Part shown: one piece after another, positions 1 to 6,269 of the stretch
How positions within the stretch are numbered: position 1 is the stretch's first letter
Layout of the letters: every line of letters begins with the position of its first letter
NCBI GenBank assembly: GCA_964371695.1
Contig: CAYJOG010000126.1
Coordinates: forward strand, 1-7,570
Direction of reading: 5' to 3'
Source of the DNA: CAYJOG01 sp964371695 [NCBI: uncultured bacterium]
Lineage (GTDB): Bacteria > CAYJOG01
Length of the DNA stretch: 7,570 nucleotides
Position numbers and translations under genes: made by a program
Notes under the pieces: model-generated
Databases searched by the model: none
The model's input: only the letters and a program-made list of their open reading frames with translations
What the model was told of the DNA's origin: nothing

Positions 1-30
1 ACTTCACCCATGCGCATCAGCACGGCCTGA
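1..30 (+). CDS. possible 3' end of an upstream gene (partial)
   Basis: Reading from base 1, this frame gives a nine-residue tail (TSPMRISTA) closed by TGA at 28-30, two bases before the GTG proposed for mqnC. The tight spacing and the lack of any promoter before mqnC suggest that an upstream operon gene ends here, perhaps another mqn gene. The tail is too short to identify. The mqnC frame is also open to the window edge, so this could equally be a chance stop inside a longer mqnC. Confidence 0.25.
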   Translation, partial: TSPMRISTA

Positions 31-32
31 GT

Positions 33-1145
33 GTGCTCTCGGCGGCCTTGCGCCAGCCCGCGCCTGCGCCCCGTCACACGGCGCGCACCGGCGGTGTGAT
101 TCGTTTTGAATGGCGTCAGGGCAGGCGGCTGAGTTTTTCCGACGCGCTGTGGCTGGCACAGAACGCGCCGCTGGATGAACTGGCCGCCATGGCCACCCAG
201 GCCCGCCAGCGTCACAGGCCGGGGCGGGCGGTGAGTTACATCATCGAGCGCAACATCAATTACACCAACGTGTGTAATGTGTATTGTCGCTTCTGCGCGT
301 TTTATGCCGCGCCGGGCAAGCCAGAGGGCTACGTGCTCAGCCGCGAGGTGCTGTCTCAAAAGCTGAACGAACTGGCCGCAGCCGGGGGCGTGCAGGTGTT
401 GCTGCAAGGGGGGCTGAATCCGGCGCTGCGGCTGGATTATTACGAGTCGCTTTTCCGGTTCATCAAACAGGGCTGGGGCATGGCGCTGCACGCGCTCAGC
501 CCCGACGAAGTGCTGAACATTGCCCGGCTGGAAAACATGACCGTGCGCGGCGTGCTCACGCGCCTGCAACAGGCGGGGCTGGACAGCCTGCCCGGCGCGG
601 GGGGCGAAATTCTGGAGCCGCGCACACGCCAGCGCATCGCCCGCAAAAAAAGCACGGCAGATGAGTGGCTGGGCGTGATGGCCGAGGCCCACCGCGCGGG
701 CATGCAAACAAGCGCCACCATGATGTATGGCGTGGGCGAAGACTGGCCCGCCCGGCTGGTGCATCTGCAACGCCTGCGCCAGTTGCAGGACCTCACCGGC
801 GGTTTCATGGCGTTCATCACCTGGCCCTATCAGCAGGGCGAACTCAGGCTCAAGGCCACCCACCGGGGAGAAGAGGAATATCTGCGCACCCAGGCCATCT
901 GCCGGTTGTTTCTGGACAACGTGCCCCATGTGCAGGCCAGTTGGGTGACCATGGGGCCGGTGGTGGCCGAGCGGGCGCTGGGGTTTGGCGCTGATGATTT
1001 TGGCAGCGTGATGTTTGAAGAAAACGTGGTGAGCGCGGCGGGCACCACGTTTTGCATGAACGAAGAAAACATCCGGCGGCATATTCTGGCGGCGGGTTAC
1101 GAGCCGGTGCGCCGGGGCCGGAATTATCAGTTGCTGGCGTCGTGA
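33..1145 (+). CDS. mqnC: MqnC, cyclic dehypoxanthinylfutalosine synthase (radical SAM)
   Basis: Radical SAM enzyme of the futalosine menaquinone pathway. The family uses a [4Fe-4S] cluster and S-adenosylmethionine to turn dehypoxanthinylfutalosine into its spiro-cyclic form, in the cytoplasm. The protein is 370 aa from GTG 33. The cluster motif is C81-x3-C85-x2-C88, within NYTNVCNVYCRFCAFY. Further family signatures follow: GYVLSREVL, LLQGGLNPALRLDYYE, LHALSP, LDSLPGAGGEIL, TGGFMAFITWPYQ, QASWVTMGP, and EENVVSAAGT near the C-terminus. The QASWVT...GP and EENVVSAAGT blocks fit MqnC better than its paralogue MqnE. The N-terminus is uncertain: no Shine-Dalgarno precedes GTG 33, the frame is open to base 3, and family similarity begins only near residue 20, so GTG 96 (349 aa) is possible. 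It is the first complete gene of a unit with the deaminase and MqnP genes. Function is confident, start is not. Confidence 0.93.
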   Translation: MLSAALRQPAPAPRHTARTGGVIRFEWRQGRRLSFSDALWLAQNAPLDELAAMATQARQRHRPGRAVSYIIERNINYTNVCNVYCRFCAFYAAPGKPEGYVLSREVLSQKLNELAAAGGVQVLLQGGLNPALRLDYYESLFRFIKQGWGMALHALSPDEVLNIARLENMTVRGVLTRLQQAGLDSLPGAGGEILEPRTRQRIARKKSTADEWLGVMAEAHRAGMQTSATMMYGVGEDWPARLVHLQRLRQLQDLTGGFMAFITWPYQQGELRLKATHRGEEEYLRTQAICRLFLDNVPHVQASWVTMGPVVAERALGFGADDFGSVMFEENVVSAAGTTFCMNEENIRRHILAAGYEPVRRGRNYQLLAS

Positions 1146-1171
1146 GCGGCGTTGTGAAAAATGGTGCGGCG

Positions 1172-2419
1172 ATGAACAGCCGTGTGATTCAGGCCGACTG
1201 GCTGCTGGAGCCGGAGGGGAACCTGTTGCCCGCCGCCTCGGTGGTGGTGGATGACGGCGGTGTGTTGTGGTGGGTGGGGCAGACGCAGGATTTGCCCACG
1301 GCCTTTGCGCCGTTGCCGGTGGAAAAAGTGCGGGGCCTGCTCACGCCGGGGCTGTTGAATCTGCACGCCCATCTGGATTTGTGCTGGGCCTGGGGAAGCG
1401 TGCCCGGCGGCGAGGGCCTGTTTGCCTGGATACTGAGTCTGCGGAATCAACCCCAGCCCGGCGAAGCAGAAAAAGAACGGGCGGCGCTGGACAAGGTGAG
1501 CCGGGCCGTGGCCCAGGGCACGCAGATATTTGTGAGTGTGGGCGAGGGACTGCTGGCGGCCCGCGTGATGGAAAAGACCGGCGCAGTGGGTGCGGCGTTG
1601 TGGGAGGTGCTGGGGCGGGACGAAGCAACGGGCCTTCACCGCATGGCGCTGGCGTTGGATGAAACCCGGCAGCAGCACGCCGGTTTTCTGGAGAAAGGCG
1701 TGTTCACGGGCCTCACACCCCACGCGCCCTACAGTCTGCATCCTCCGCTGTTTCAGGAACTGGCGCAAACGGCGCAAGGCCCCCTGAGTCTGCATTTTGC
1801 CGAGACACCCCACGAGGCGGATTTCTGGCTGCATGGTCTGGGGCCGGTGAAGGACTTTCTGGAAAACCTGGGTGTGCCGCCGGATTTTTCGCCGCCTCCT
1901 GCGGCCAGTCCGCTGGTGTTGCTGGAGGAAAACGCTGCCCCGCTGCTGGCGGTGCATGCCCTGTTTGCCGATCAGTTTGAGGGAGGTCTGAGAAACGCCC
2001 TGCCGGTGTTCTGCCCCCGCAGCACCACTTATATTTCTGGCGCACCGCCCCCTGCGCCGCCCTGGCCCCGTTTTGGTCTGGGCACCGACAGCCTCGCCAG
2101 CGCCCCTGGTCTGCACGTGCTGGACGAAGCCCGTTTTCTATTTGAACTGGGTTTGTGTCCCGATGCGGCGGCGTTGTTCATGGCCATGACGCAGTGGCCC
2201 GCCCGGCATTTGGGCTGGTGGCCCCAACTGGGCGCGCTGAACCGGGGCGCGACGCCGGGCCTGGTGCTGTTTGACGTGCCGCCAGATTGCCCGCCCAATC
2301 ATGTGCTGGGTCGGGCGCTGGCTGCGCCCTCGCGTTCGCTGGTGCAGGCGCGGCTGGATTTTTCACAGGTGGCCCCTGCGCCGCTGCAAGAGAAGGAGAA
2401 CACCTGTGGCGCACACTGA
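1172..2419 (+). CDS. amidohydrolase, probable aminofutalosine deaminase (MqnX-like)
   Basis: Metal-dependent amidohydrolase of the cytosine-deaminase/S-adenosylhomocysteine-deaminase type, 415 aa from ATG 1172. The expected metal and catalytic residues are visible: H65-A-H67 after LLTPGLLNL, H184 in TPHAPYS, H208-x2-E211 in LHFAET, H262 in VHALFADQ, and D306 in LGTDSLAS. The PRST segment and GTDSLAS are typical of nucleoside-type deaminases. Lying between mqnC and mqnP, it most likely deaminates 6-amino-6-deoxyfutalosine to futalosine. That is inferred from family plus neighbourhood; another purine-nucleoside substrate is possible. Start choice: ATG 1172 sits just before the first predicted strand (RVIQADWLL) and 26 nt after the mqnC stop. 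GTG 1142 would add ten residues and overlap the mqnC stop by 4 nt (GTGA), and GTG 1154 is also in frame. None has a clear Shine-Dalgarno. The last 14 nt overlap the next gene. Confidence 0.85.
   Translation: MNSRVIQADWLLEPEGNLLPAASVVVDDGGVLWWVGQTQDLPTAFAPLPVEKVRGLLTPGLLNLHAHLDLCWAWGSVPGGEGLFAWILSLRNQPQPGEAEKERAALDKVSRAVAQGTQIFVSVGEGLLAARVMEKTGAVGAALWEVLGRDEATGLHRMALALDETRQQHAGFLEKGVFTGLTPHAPYSLHPPLFQELAQTAQGPLSLHFAETPHEADFWLHGLGPVKDFLENLGVPPDFSPPPAASPLVLLEENAAPLLAVHALFADQFEGGLRNALPVFCPRSTTYISGAPPPAPPWPRFGLGTDSLASAPGLHVLDEARFLFELGLCPDAAALFMAMTQWPARHLGWWPQLGALNRGATPGLVLFDVPPDCPPNHVLGRALAAPSRSLVQARLDFSQVAPAPLQEKENTCGAH
2393..2398 (+). promoter_or_regulatory. ribosome binding site deciding the GTG start of mqnP
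   Basis: AAGGAG lies seven bases before GTG 2406, within the coding sequence of the amidohydrolase. It is a near-perfect Shine-Dalgarno. It selects GTG 2406 over the more upstream in-frame starts, whose extra residues are arginine-rich and unlike a UbiA N-terminus. It also implies translation of mqnP within the overlap with the previous gene. Confidence 0.85.
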
Positions 2420-3305
2420 AGCCGACTTTCCGCTGTCTTCCCCATCCGGTTTTCTCCGTCAGGCGGCGTTGTTTTTGGGCGCCATCAAGTTTTCGCACAC
2501 GCTGTTTTCACTGCCCTTTGCCCTGAGCGCCGTGGTGCTGGCCTGGCCCCAGGCCGGGCGTCGCCAGCCGGTGGACGTGGTGTGGGTGGTGCTGGCGGTG
2601 GTGTTCGCCCGCACCTTTGCCATGGGGGTGAACCGCCTGGCCGACCGCCGTTTTGACCGCACCAACCCCCGCACGGCAGACAGGCCCCTGGCCCGCGGCG
2701 CGCTTTCCCCCACCGTGGCCTGGGGTCTCACGCTGCTGAGCCTGGGCGGATTTTTTCTCATGAGCGGCCTGCTGGGGGGGCCGTGTCTGGTGCTGTCGCC
2801 GCTGGTGGCGCTGGCGCTGGGGGGCTACAGCTTTTTCAAACGGTTTTCGTGGACCTGCCATTTCTGGCTGGGGCTGTGTCTGGCGCTGGCCCCTGGCGGG
2901 GCATGGGTGGCCGTCACGGGGTCGGCGGCGGGCGCGCCCCTGTGGATGATGCTGGGGGTGCTGTGTTGGGTGGCGGGGTTTGACCTGATCTATGCCACGC
3001 AGGACATTCAACACGACCGGCGCGAAAACCTGCACAGCTTTCCCGCCCGGTTTGGCGAAAAAGCCACCGAATGGACGGCCCTGGCGCTGCACACGCTGGC
3101 GGTGGCGGCGCTGTGGATGCAGGGGCAGGGTCCGCTGCTGCACCGGCCCGGTTATTGGGCCGGATGGGGGGTGTTCTCGGTGGTGCTGGCCCTGACGCGG
3201 GGCTGGGGTTTTTACCGGCCCGCCTTCCGGGGCGGCCCTGTTTTCATGAATCTCAACGCCCTGGCGAGCGTGGCTTATTTCGCCGGGACTTTTTTCAGCC
3301 GATAA
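2406..3305 (+). CDS. mqnP: MqnP-type UbiA-family polyprenyltransferase
   Basis: Integral membrane prenyltransferase of 299 aa from GTG 2406. It would attach the polyprenyl chain to the dihydroxynaphthoate ring in the last part of the futalosine menaquinone pathway. Both Asp-rich motifs that bind Mg2+ and prenyl diphosphate are intact: N76-x3-D80-x3-D84 in NRLADRRFD, followed by RTADRPLARG, and D193-x2-Y-x3-D200-x3-D204 in DLIYATQDIQHD, followed by the SFPARFG block. About eight or nine hydrophobic segments span the protein, beginning near residue 28 and ending at the C-terminus, which is normal for the family. The first 14 nt overlap the amidohydrolase gene, so translation is probably coupled. 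The fold alone would also fit 4-hydroxybenzoate polyprenyltransferase (UbiA). The mqnC neighbour and the second-motif wording favour MqnP. No terminator follows before the next promoter. Confidence 0.88.
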   Translation: MAHTEADFPLSSPSGFLRQAALFLGAIKFSHTLFSLPFALSAVVLAWPQAGRRQPVDVVWVVLAVVFARTFAMGVNRLADRRFDRTNPRTADRPLARGALSPTVAWGLTLLSLGGFFLMSGLLGGPCLVLSPLVALALGGYSFFKRFSWTCHFWLGLCLALAPGGAWVAVTGSAAGAPLWMMLGVLCWVAGFDLIYATQDIQHDRRENLHSFPARFGEKATEWTALALHTLAVAALWMQGQGPLLHRPGYWAGWGVFSVVLALTRGWGFYRPAFRGGPVFMNLNALASVAYFAGTFFSR

Positions 3306-3313
3306 TTCCTGCT

Positions 3314-3342
3314 TTGACACTTTCAGGCAGGCCGATTAAATT
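3314..3342 (+). promoter_or_regulatory. sigma70-like promoter, apparently leaderless
   Basis: TTGACA at 3314-3319 is a perfect -35 box. A 17-base spacer separates it from TAAATT at 3337-3342, which matches the -10 consensus at four of six positions. A start site six to eight bases beyond the -10 would fall on or beside ATG 3350. The bases between are a C run with no Shine-Dalgarno, so the transcript may be leaderless. It lies in the 44-nt gap after mqnP and would drive the barrel/FecR pair separately. Confidence 0.6.
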
Positions 3343-3349
3343 ACCCCCC

Positions 3350-4255
3350 ATGTTCACCGTTGCCAACCTTCGCACACTCAAAAAGGGGGCCTGCGGCGTG
3401 TTGGGGGCAAGCACGCTGCTGCTTGCCGCCACATCGGCACAGGCGGCTCCCCTTTTATCGTTGTCCGAGGCCCAAAAAGCACCCGTGATGCTGGCCAAGG
3501 CCGAAAGCCCCAAGGCCACCAAGGGCAAAAAGGACACCCAGTCCATGGCCAAGAGCGCCGGTGAATCATTGGCGGCGGGCCTGGAAGAAAAAAAGCGCCC
3601 CAAGCCTTTTTTGATGAACAGCCTCACCCGCGTGGAAACCCACAGCGACCGCAACGCGCCCGATGATTTTCTCTATGGCGTGTTTGTGGTGGGCCGCAAG
3701 GTGCAGCAAAAATCGGTGGCGAGCTTCCTTTATATCTATCGCTACGACATTTCAGACAGCGAAAGCGACGGCCACTTTTTGGGCCTGAACTTCACCAACG
3801 CACCCAAAAAACGCTGGACGCTCTCGGCCACACTGCTGCACACCGAAATGCCCAGCAGCACCAAAGACGCCCGCACCAGCAGCGACAACACCCGCCTCAC
3901 GCTGGGGAGCACCTACACCCTTTGCAGCAAACCCAAAGGCACCCTCACCAGCGGCCTTGCCTTCAACACCGAAACCAATTTTGAAGACGGCCAGACCTGG
4001 GACCTGGACCTGAACTACGACTTTCCCCTCAACCCCAAAACCAAGGGCCGCCTGGGTTATCTGTACACCTACAACCAGGACCTGAGCGATTCCTTCCTGC
4101 ACCAGTTCAGCGCACAGGTGAGCTGGGAACTGAACAAGGATTATTCCCTTTCCGCCGAATACAACTTGGTGGACCCGCTGTTTGACGTGACGGCGGGCAG
4201 TCCCAAACCCGACAACGACAACGTGTTCCGGCTCACGCTGGGCCGGAAATACTAG
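3350..4255 (+). CDS. predicted outer-membrane beta-barrel protein, unknown function
   Basis: I do not recognise a named family. The product is 301 aa. Residues 1-32 look like a signal peptide: positive charges at R8, K11 and K12, a hydrophobic stretch (VLGASTLLLAA), and an AQA cleavage site near residue 32. A Lys/Ala-rich linker of about 55 residues follows. From about residue 105 the chain is a series of short alternating polar/hydrophobic strands, for example WDLDLNYDF, RLGYLYTYNQ, HQFSAQVSWEL, YSLSAEYNLV and VFRLTLGRKY, separated by turns rich in D, N, S, K and G. I count about ten to twelve strands. The final aromatic residue fits an outer-membrane assembly signal. Start: ATG 3350 gives the signal peptide directly, while the longer frame back to 3071 runs inside mqnP and is rejected. 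Its stop codon overlaps the ribosome binding site of the FecR gene, so the two are cotranscribed. It may be a small pore or surface protein; the role is unknown. Confidence 0.8.
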   Translation: MFTVANLRTLKKGACGVLGASTLLLAATSAQAAPLLSLSEAQKAPVMLAKAESPKATKGKKDTQSMAKSAGESLAAGLEEKKRPKPFLMNSLTRVETHSDRNAPDDFLYGVFVVGRKVQQKSVASFLYIYRYDISDSESDGHFLGLNFTNAPKKRWTLSATLLHTEMPSSTKDARTSSDNTRLTLGSTYTLCSKPKGTLTSGLAFNTETNFEDGQTWDLDLNYDFPLNPKTKGRLGYLYTYNQDLSDSFLHQFSAQVSWELNKDYSLSAEYNLVDPLFDVTAGSPKPDNDNVFRLTLGRKY

Positions 4256-4258
4256 GAG
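4254..4258 (+). promoter_or_regulatory. ribosome binding site overlapping the upstream stop codon
   Basis: AGGAG starts on the second base of the TAG stop of the barrel gene and stands eight bases before ATG 4267. The overlap of stop codon and Shine-Dalgarno suggests translational coupling or re-initiation between the two exported proteins. Confidence 0.75.
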
Positions 4259-4266
4259 CGGCATCC

Positions 4267-5052
4267 ATGAAAAAAATCACCGCGACATCGTTACTTCGCC
4301 CCGTGCTGGCCCTTTGGGTGCTGGCGCTGGTGCAGAACACCGCCTGGGCGCGCCCCCTGAGCGTGCGGGTGGAAAAAGTCACCGGTCAGGTGAGCGCCGT
4401 GCTCAAAACCGGCAAACGCCCCCTCACCGCCGGGGCGCGGCTTGCCGAGGGCGACAAGATTGAAACCGGCAGCGGCGGCACCGTCATCTTGGTGTGGGAG
4501 ACGGGCCACGTGGTGAAGCTGGGGCCCATCAGCGCCATGGTGCTCAAGTCGGCCCAGCAGTCGGCCCGCAAAGAGACCACCAAAATGCAGATCGACAAGG
4601 GCAGCGTGTTTGTACGGGCCGCCAAGCTGAGCAACAGCGATTCGTCGCTCATGGTGCAGTCGGTGGACCTGCTGGCGGGCGTGCGGGGCACGTCCTTTAA
4701 CGTGACCAAACCCCTGAAAGGCCCCAGCATCGTGGCGGTGCTGCGGGGTCAGGTGCGCGTGGGGGCGGCGGGTGTGGAACGCATTGTGGCCGCGGGCATG
4801 ATGGTGAGCGGCGTGAAGGGCCAGAAACCCAGCGAGCCCAAAAAAGCCCCCGCCAGCACCCTGCAACAGATGCAGAGCGACGATTCCGAAGCCGCCGCCG
4901 TGCAGTCCAGCTCCATCCAGGGAGAGAACTCCGACGCCGCCGCCACCGCTGCGGACAGCGCCGTGGACGCGGTGGACCAGCAGATCCAGAACAGCATCCT
5001 CAACCAGATCAATGAGCCGGGCACCGGGGGCGTGAAGTTTGAAGTGAAATAA
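4267..5052 (+). CDS. secreted FecR-domain protein
   Basis: A 261-aa protein with a clear signal peptide: MKK start, hydrophobic core LALWVLALV, and AWA cleavage near residue 28. The mature part begins with a short strand pair (VEKVTGQVSAVL). A FecR-type domain spans about residues 58-165, seen in L-x-EGDKIETGSGG, a VWETGHVVKLG strand, the hallmark AGVRGTSF at residues 137-144, and the following VLRGQVRVGAAG strand. The last 75 or so residues are low-complexity, rich in S, D, A and Q, with a possible helix (AVDAVDQQIQNSILNQI), and contain no second domain I can name. Classical FecR is an inner-membrane anti-sigma regulator. Here there is no cytoplasmic N-terminal anti-sigma segment, no internal membrane anchor, and no sigma-factor gene nearby. 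A periplasmic or surface structural or ligand-binding role together with the upstream barrel protein is more likely, by inference. Confidence 0.85.
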   Translation: MKKITATSLLRPVLALWVLALVQNTAWARPLSVRVEKVTGQVSAVLKTGKRPLTAGARLAEGDKIETGSGGTVILVWETGHVVKLGPISAMVLKSAQQSARKETTKMQIDKGSVFVRAAKLSNSDSSLMVQSVDLLAGVRGTSFNVTKPLKGPSIVAVLRGQVRVGAAGVERIVAAGMMVSGVKGQKPSEPKKAPASTLQQMQSDDSEAAAVQSSSIQGENSDAAATAADSAVDAVDQQIQNSILNQINEPGTGGVKFEVK

Positions 5053-5076
5053 CCCCGGCGGTTTCATCGCTCCATG

Positions 5077-5107
5077 AAAAAGCACCGGCAAAGTCCGGTG
5101 CTTTTTT
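5077..5107 (+). terminator. strong intrinsic terminator
   Basis: A perfect 12-bp inverted repeat: AAAAAGCACCGG at 5077-5088 pairs with CCGGTGCTTTTT at 5095-5106, around a six-base loop, ending in six T residues (5102-5107). It begins 25 bases after the FecR stop and closes the barrel/FecR unit. The A run on the left arm means it could also stop transcription on the minus strand, but no gene there needs it. Confidence 0.93.
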
Positions 5108-5145
5108 GTGCGGGGGCGGGGGGTGTCGGTGGCCTGTTCTGCCTC

Positions 5146-5174
5146 CTGCCTTTTTCGCCCTCTTTCGCTACACT
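5146..5174 (+). promoter_or_regulatory. candidate weak promoter for the nucleotidyltransferase gene, possibly leaderless
   Basis: TACACT at 5169-5174 matches the -10 consensus at four of six positions. The -35 that would sit 17 bases upstream, CTGCCT at 5146-5151, is poor. The -10 ends six bases before ATG 5181, and ACACCG between them has no Shine-Dalgarno. The terminator upstream requires some promoter in this gap, which raises the likelihood. The 5053-5180 gap otherwise holds only the terminator and a G-rich stretch. Confidence 0.45.
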
Positions 5175-5180
5175 ACACCG

Positions 5181-6266
5181 ATGCCCGCACCCGGCCAGAC
5201 CGGCATCACCCAGGCCCTTATTCTGGTGGGCGGCAAAGGCACCCGCCTGATGCCCCTCACCCACAGCGCCCCCAAGCCGCTGATGCCCGTGGGCAACATT
5301 CCCCTCTTGCGGGTGCAACTGGAACTGCTGGCCAAAAACGGCGTGAAGGAAGTGGTGCTGAGCCTGTATTACCAGTACGAGCGGTTTCAGGAGGAGTTCC
5401 GCGCCCGCCCCGTGCCGGGCCTGAAGGTGCGGTTCAACCTGGAGGAAGAACCCCTGGGCACCGCCGGTGCGGTGAAACTGGCCGAGGGCATGTTGCAGGA
5501 CAGGTTTTTTGTGCTCAACGGCGACATCCTCTCTGACATTCCCTATCAGGACATGGCGGCCTTTCACCTGCGCCACCGGGCTGCCGCCACGCTGGCGCTC
5601 ATCACGGTGGAAGACCCCACCATCTACGGTGTCATCGAGACCGACCACCGGGGCCGGGTGCAGAGTTTTCTTGAGAAACCGGCCTGGGACGAAGTGACGT
5701 GCAGCACCATCAATGCGGGGGTGTACATCCTCAACAAATCGGTGCTGGAGCACGCCCCCCTGGGTGAGGTGTTCTCGTTTGAGCGCGAGCTTTACCCGGA
5801 CCTGCTGGCCATGGGCAAGGCCATTTATGGTTATCCCTTCAATGGTTACTGGATGGACGTGGGCACGCTGGACAAGTATTACCTCGCCAACATGGACCTT
5901 TTGCGGGGGCGCATCAAAACCCTGGCGGGGCTGAAACTCACGCGGCCCAAAAAGCTCAGCCGCGTCACGGTGTCCGACCCCGTCATGATTCACCCCACCG
6001 CCCACATCAGCCCCGGCGCCATCATTCTGGGGCCTACGGTGATTGGCCCGAACTGCCGCATCGGCCCCCTGGCGCGCATTCGCCAGAGTGTGCTGCACGC
6101 GGGCGTGGAGGTGGGCGAAAAGGTGGACGTGAACAAGTGCATTCTGGGCGACGGCGTGAAAATCAAGGACAACGCCTTTTTGTCTGAGGGTTTGGTGCTG
6201 GCCCAGGGCGCGGTGATCAAAAGCGGCGTGGGCAAGCTGCAATATCTTTATCAAGGACTGGTGTAA
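5181..6266 (+). CDS. NDP-sugar pyrophosphorylase, mannose-1-phosphate guanylyltransferase-like
   Basis: A cytoplasmic nucleotidyltransferase of 361 aa that would join a sugar-1-phosphate to an NTP, releasing diphosphate. The N-terminal Rossmann-like domain has the nucleotide loop GGKGTRL at residues 17-23, followed by the conserved KPLMPVGN. The metal-binding Asp is D115 in LNGDILSD, followed by VEDPTIYGVIE, FLEKP and INAGVYIL, and then GYWMDVGT with D226. From about residue 270, hexapeptide-type repeats (ISPGAIILGPTVIGPNCRIG and beyond) form a short left-handed beta-helix. Length and GYWMDVGT best match bacterial GDP-mannose pyrophosphorylase-like proteins. Glucose-1-phosphate or amino-sugar substrates cannot be excluded, since these families share the fold. 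ATG 5181 is preferred because the upstream part of the frame crosses the terminator and the G-rich spacer. It is followed 3 nt later by glmS, so the pair likely supplies envelope sugars. Confidence 0.85.
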   Translation: MPAPGQTGITQALILVGGKGTRLMPLTHSAPKPLMPVGNIPLLRVQLELLAKNGVKEVVLSLYYQYERFQEEFRARPVPGLKVRFNLEEEPLGTAGAVKLAEGMLQDRFFVLNGDILSDIPYQDMAAFHLRHRAAATLALITVEDPTIYGVIETDHRGRVQSFLEKPAWDEVTCSTINAGVYILNKSVLEHAPLGEVFSFERELYPDLLAMGKAIYGYPFNGYWMDVGTLDKYYLANMDLLRGRIKTLAGLKLTRPKKLSRVTVSDPVMIHPTAHISPGAIILGPTVIGPNCRIGPLARIRQSVLHAGVEVGEKVDVNKCILGDGVKIKDNAFLSEGLVLAQGAVIKSGVGKLQYLYQGLV

Positions 6267-6269
6267 AAC

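Noticed and set aside
1052-1171. Extended amidohydrolase start at TTG 1052 inside mqnC
   Set aside because: The extra 40 residues come from mqnC sequence read in another frame and do not resemble an amidohydrolase N-terminus. Starts at 1142 to 1172 are more plausible.
1127-2116. Minus-strand open frame of 329 codons antisense to the amidohydrolase
   Set aside because: The composition (Arg, Gln, His and Gly rich) and lack of motifs fit a shadow of the sense gene, which has all its catalytic residues.
2508-3320. Minus-strand open frame of 270 codons antisense to mqnP
   Set aside because: It is rich in P, R, Q and H with no domain, and the sense strand has both UbiA motifs intact.
3071-3349. 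Upstream extension of the beta-barrel protein frame by 93 codons
   Set aside because: This stretch overlaps the end of mqnP in another frame and has Gly/Ala-rich shadow composition. ATG 3350 begins a good signal peptide right after a promoter.
3306-3349. Intrinsic terminator after mqnP
   Set aside because: No GC-rich hairpin followed by a T run is present in the 44-base gap, so read-through from the menaquinone unit into the barrel gene remains possible.
4291-5091. Minus-strand open frame of 266 codons antisense to the FecR-domain gene
   Set aside because: It is His- and Gly-rich shadow coding, and it begins inside the terminator region with no promoter or ribosome binding site.
6267-6269. 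glmS ribozyme leader
   Set aside because: Only three bases separate the upstream stop codon from the glmS start, and the upstream sequence is coding for the hexapeptide domain, so there is no dedicated leader.
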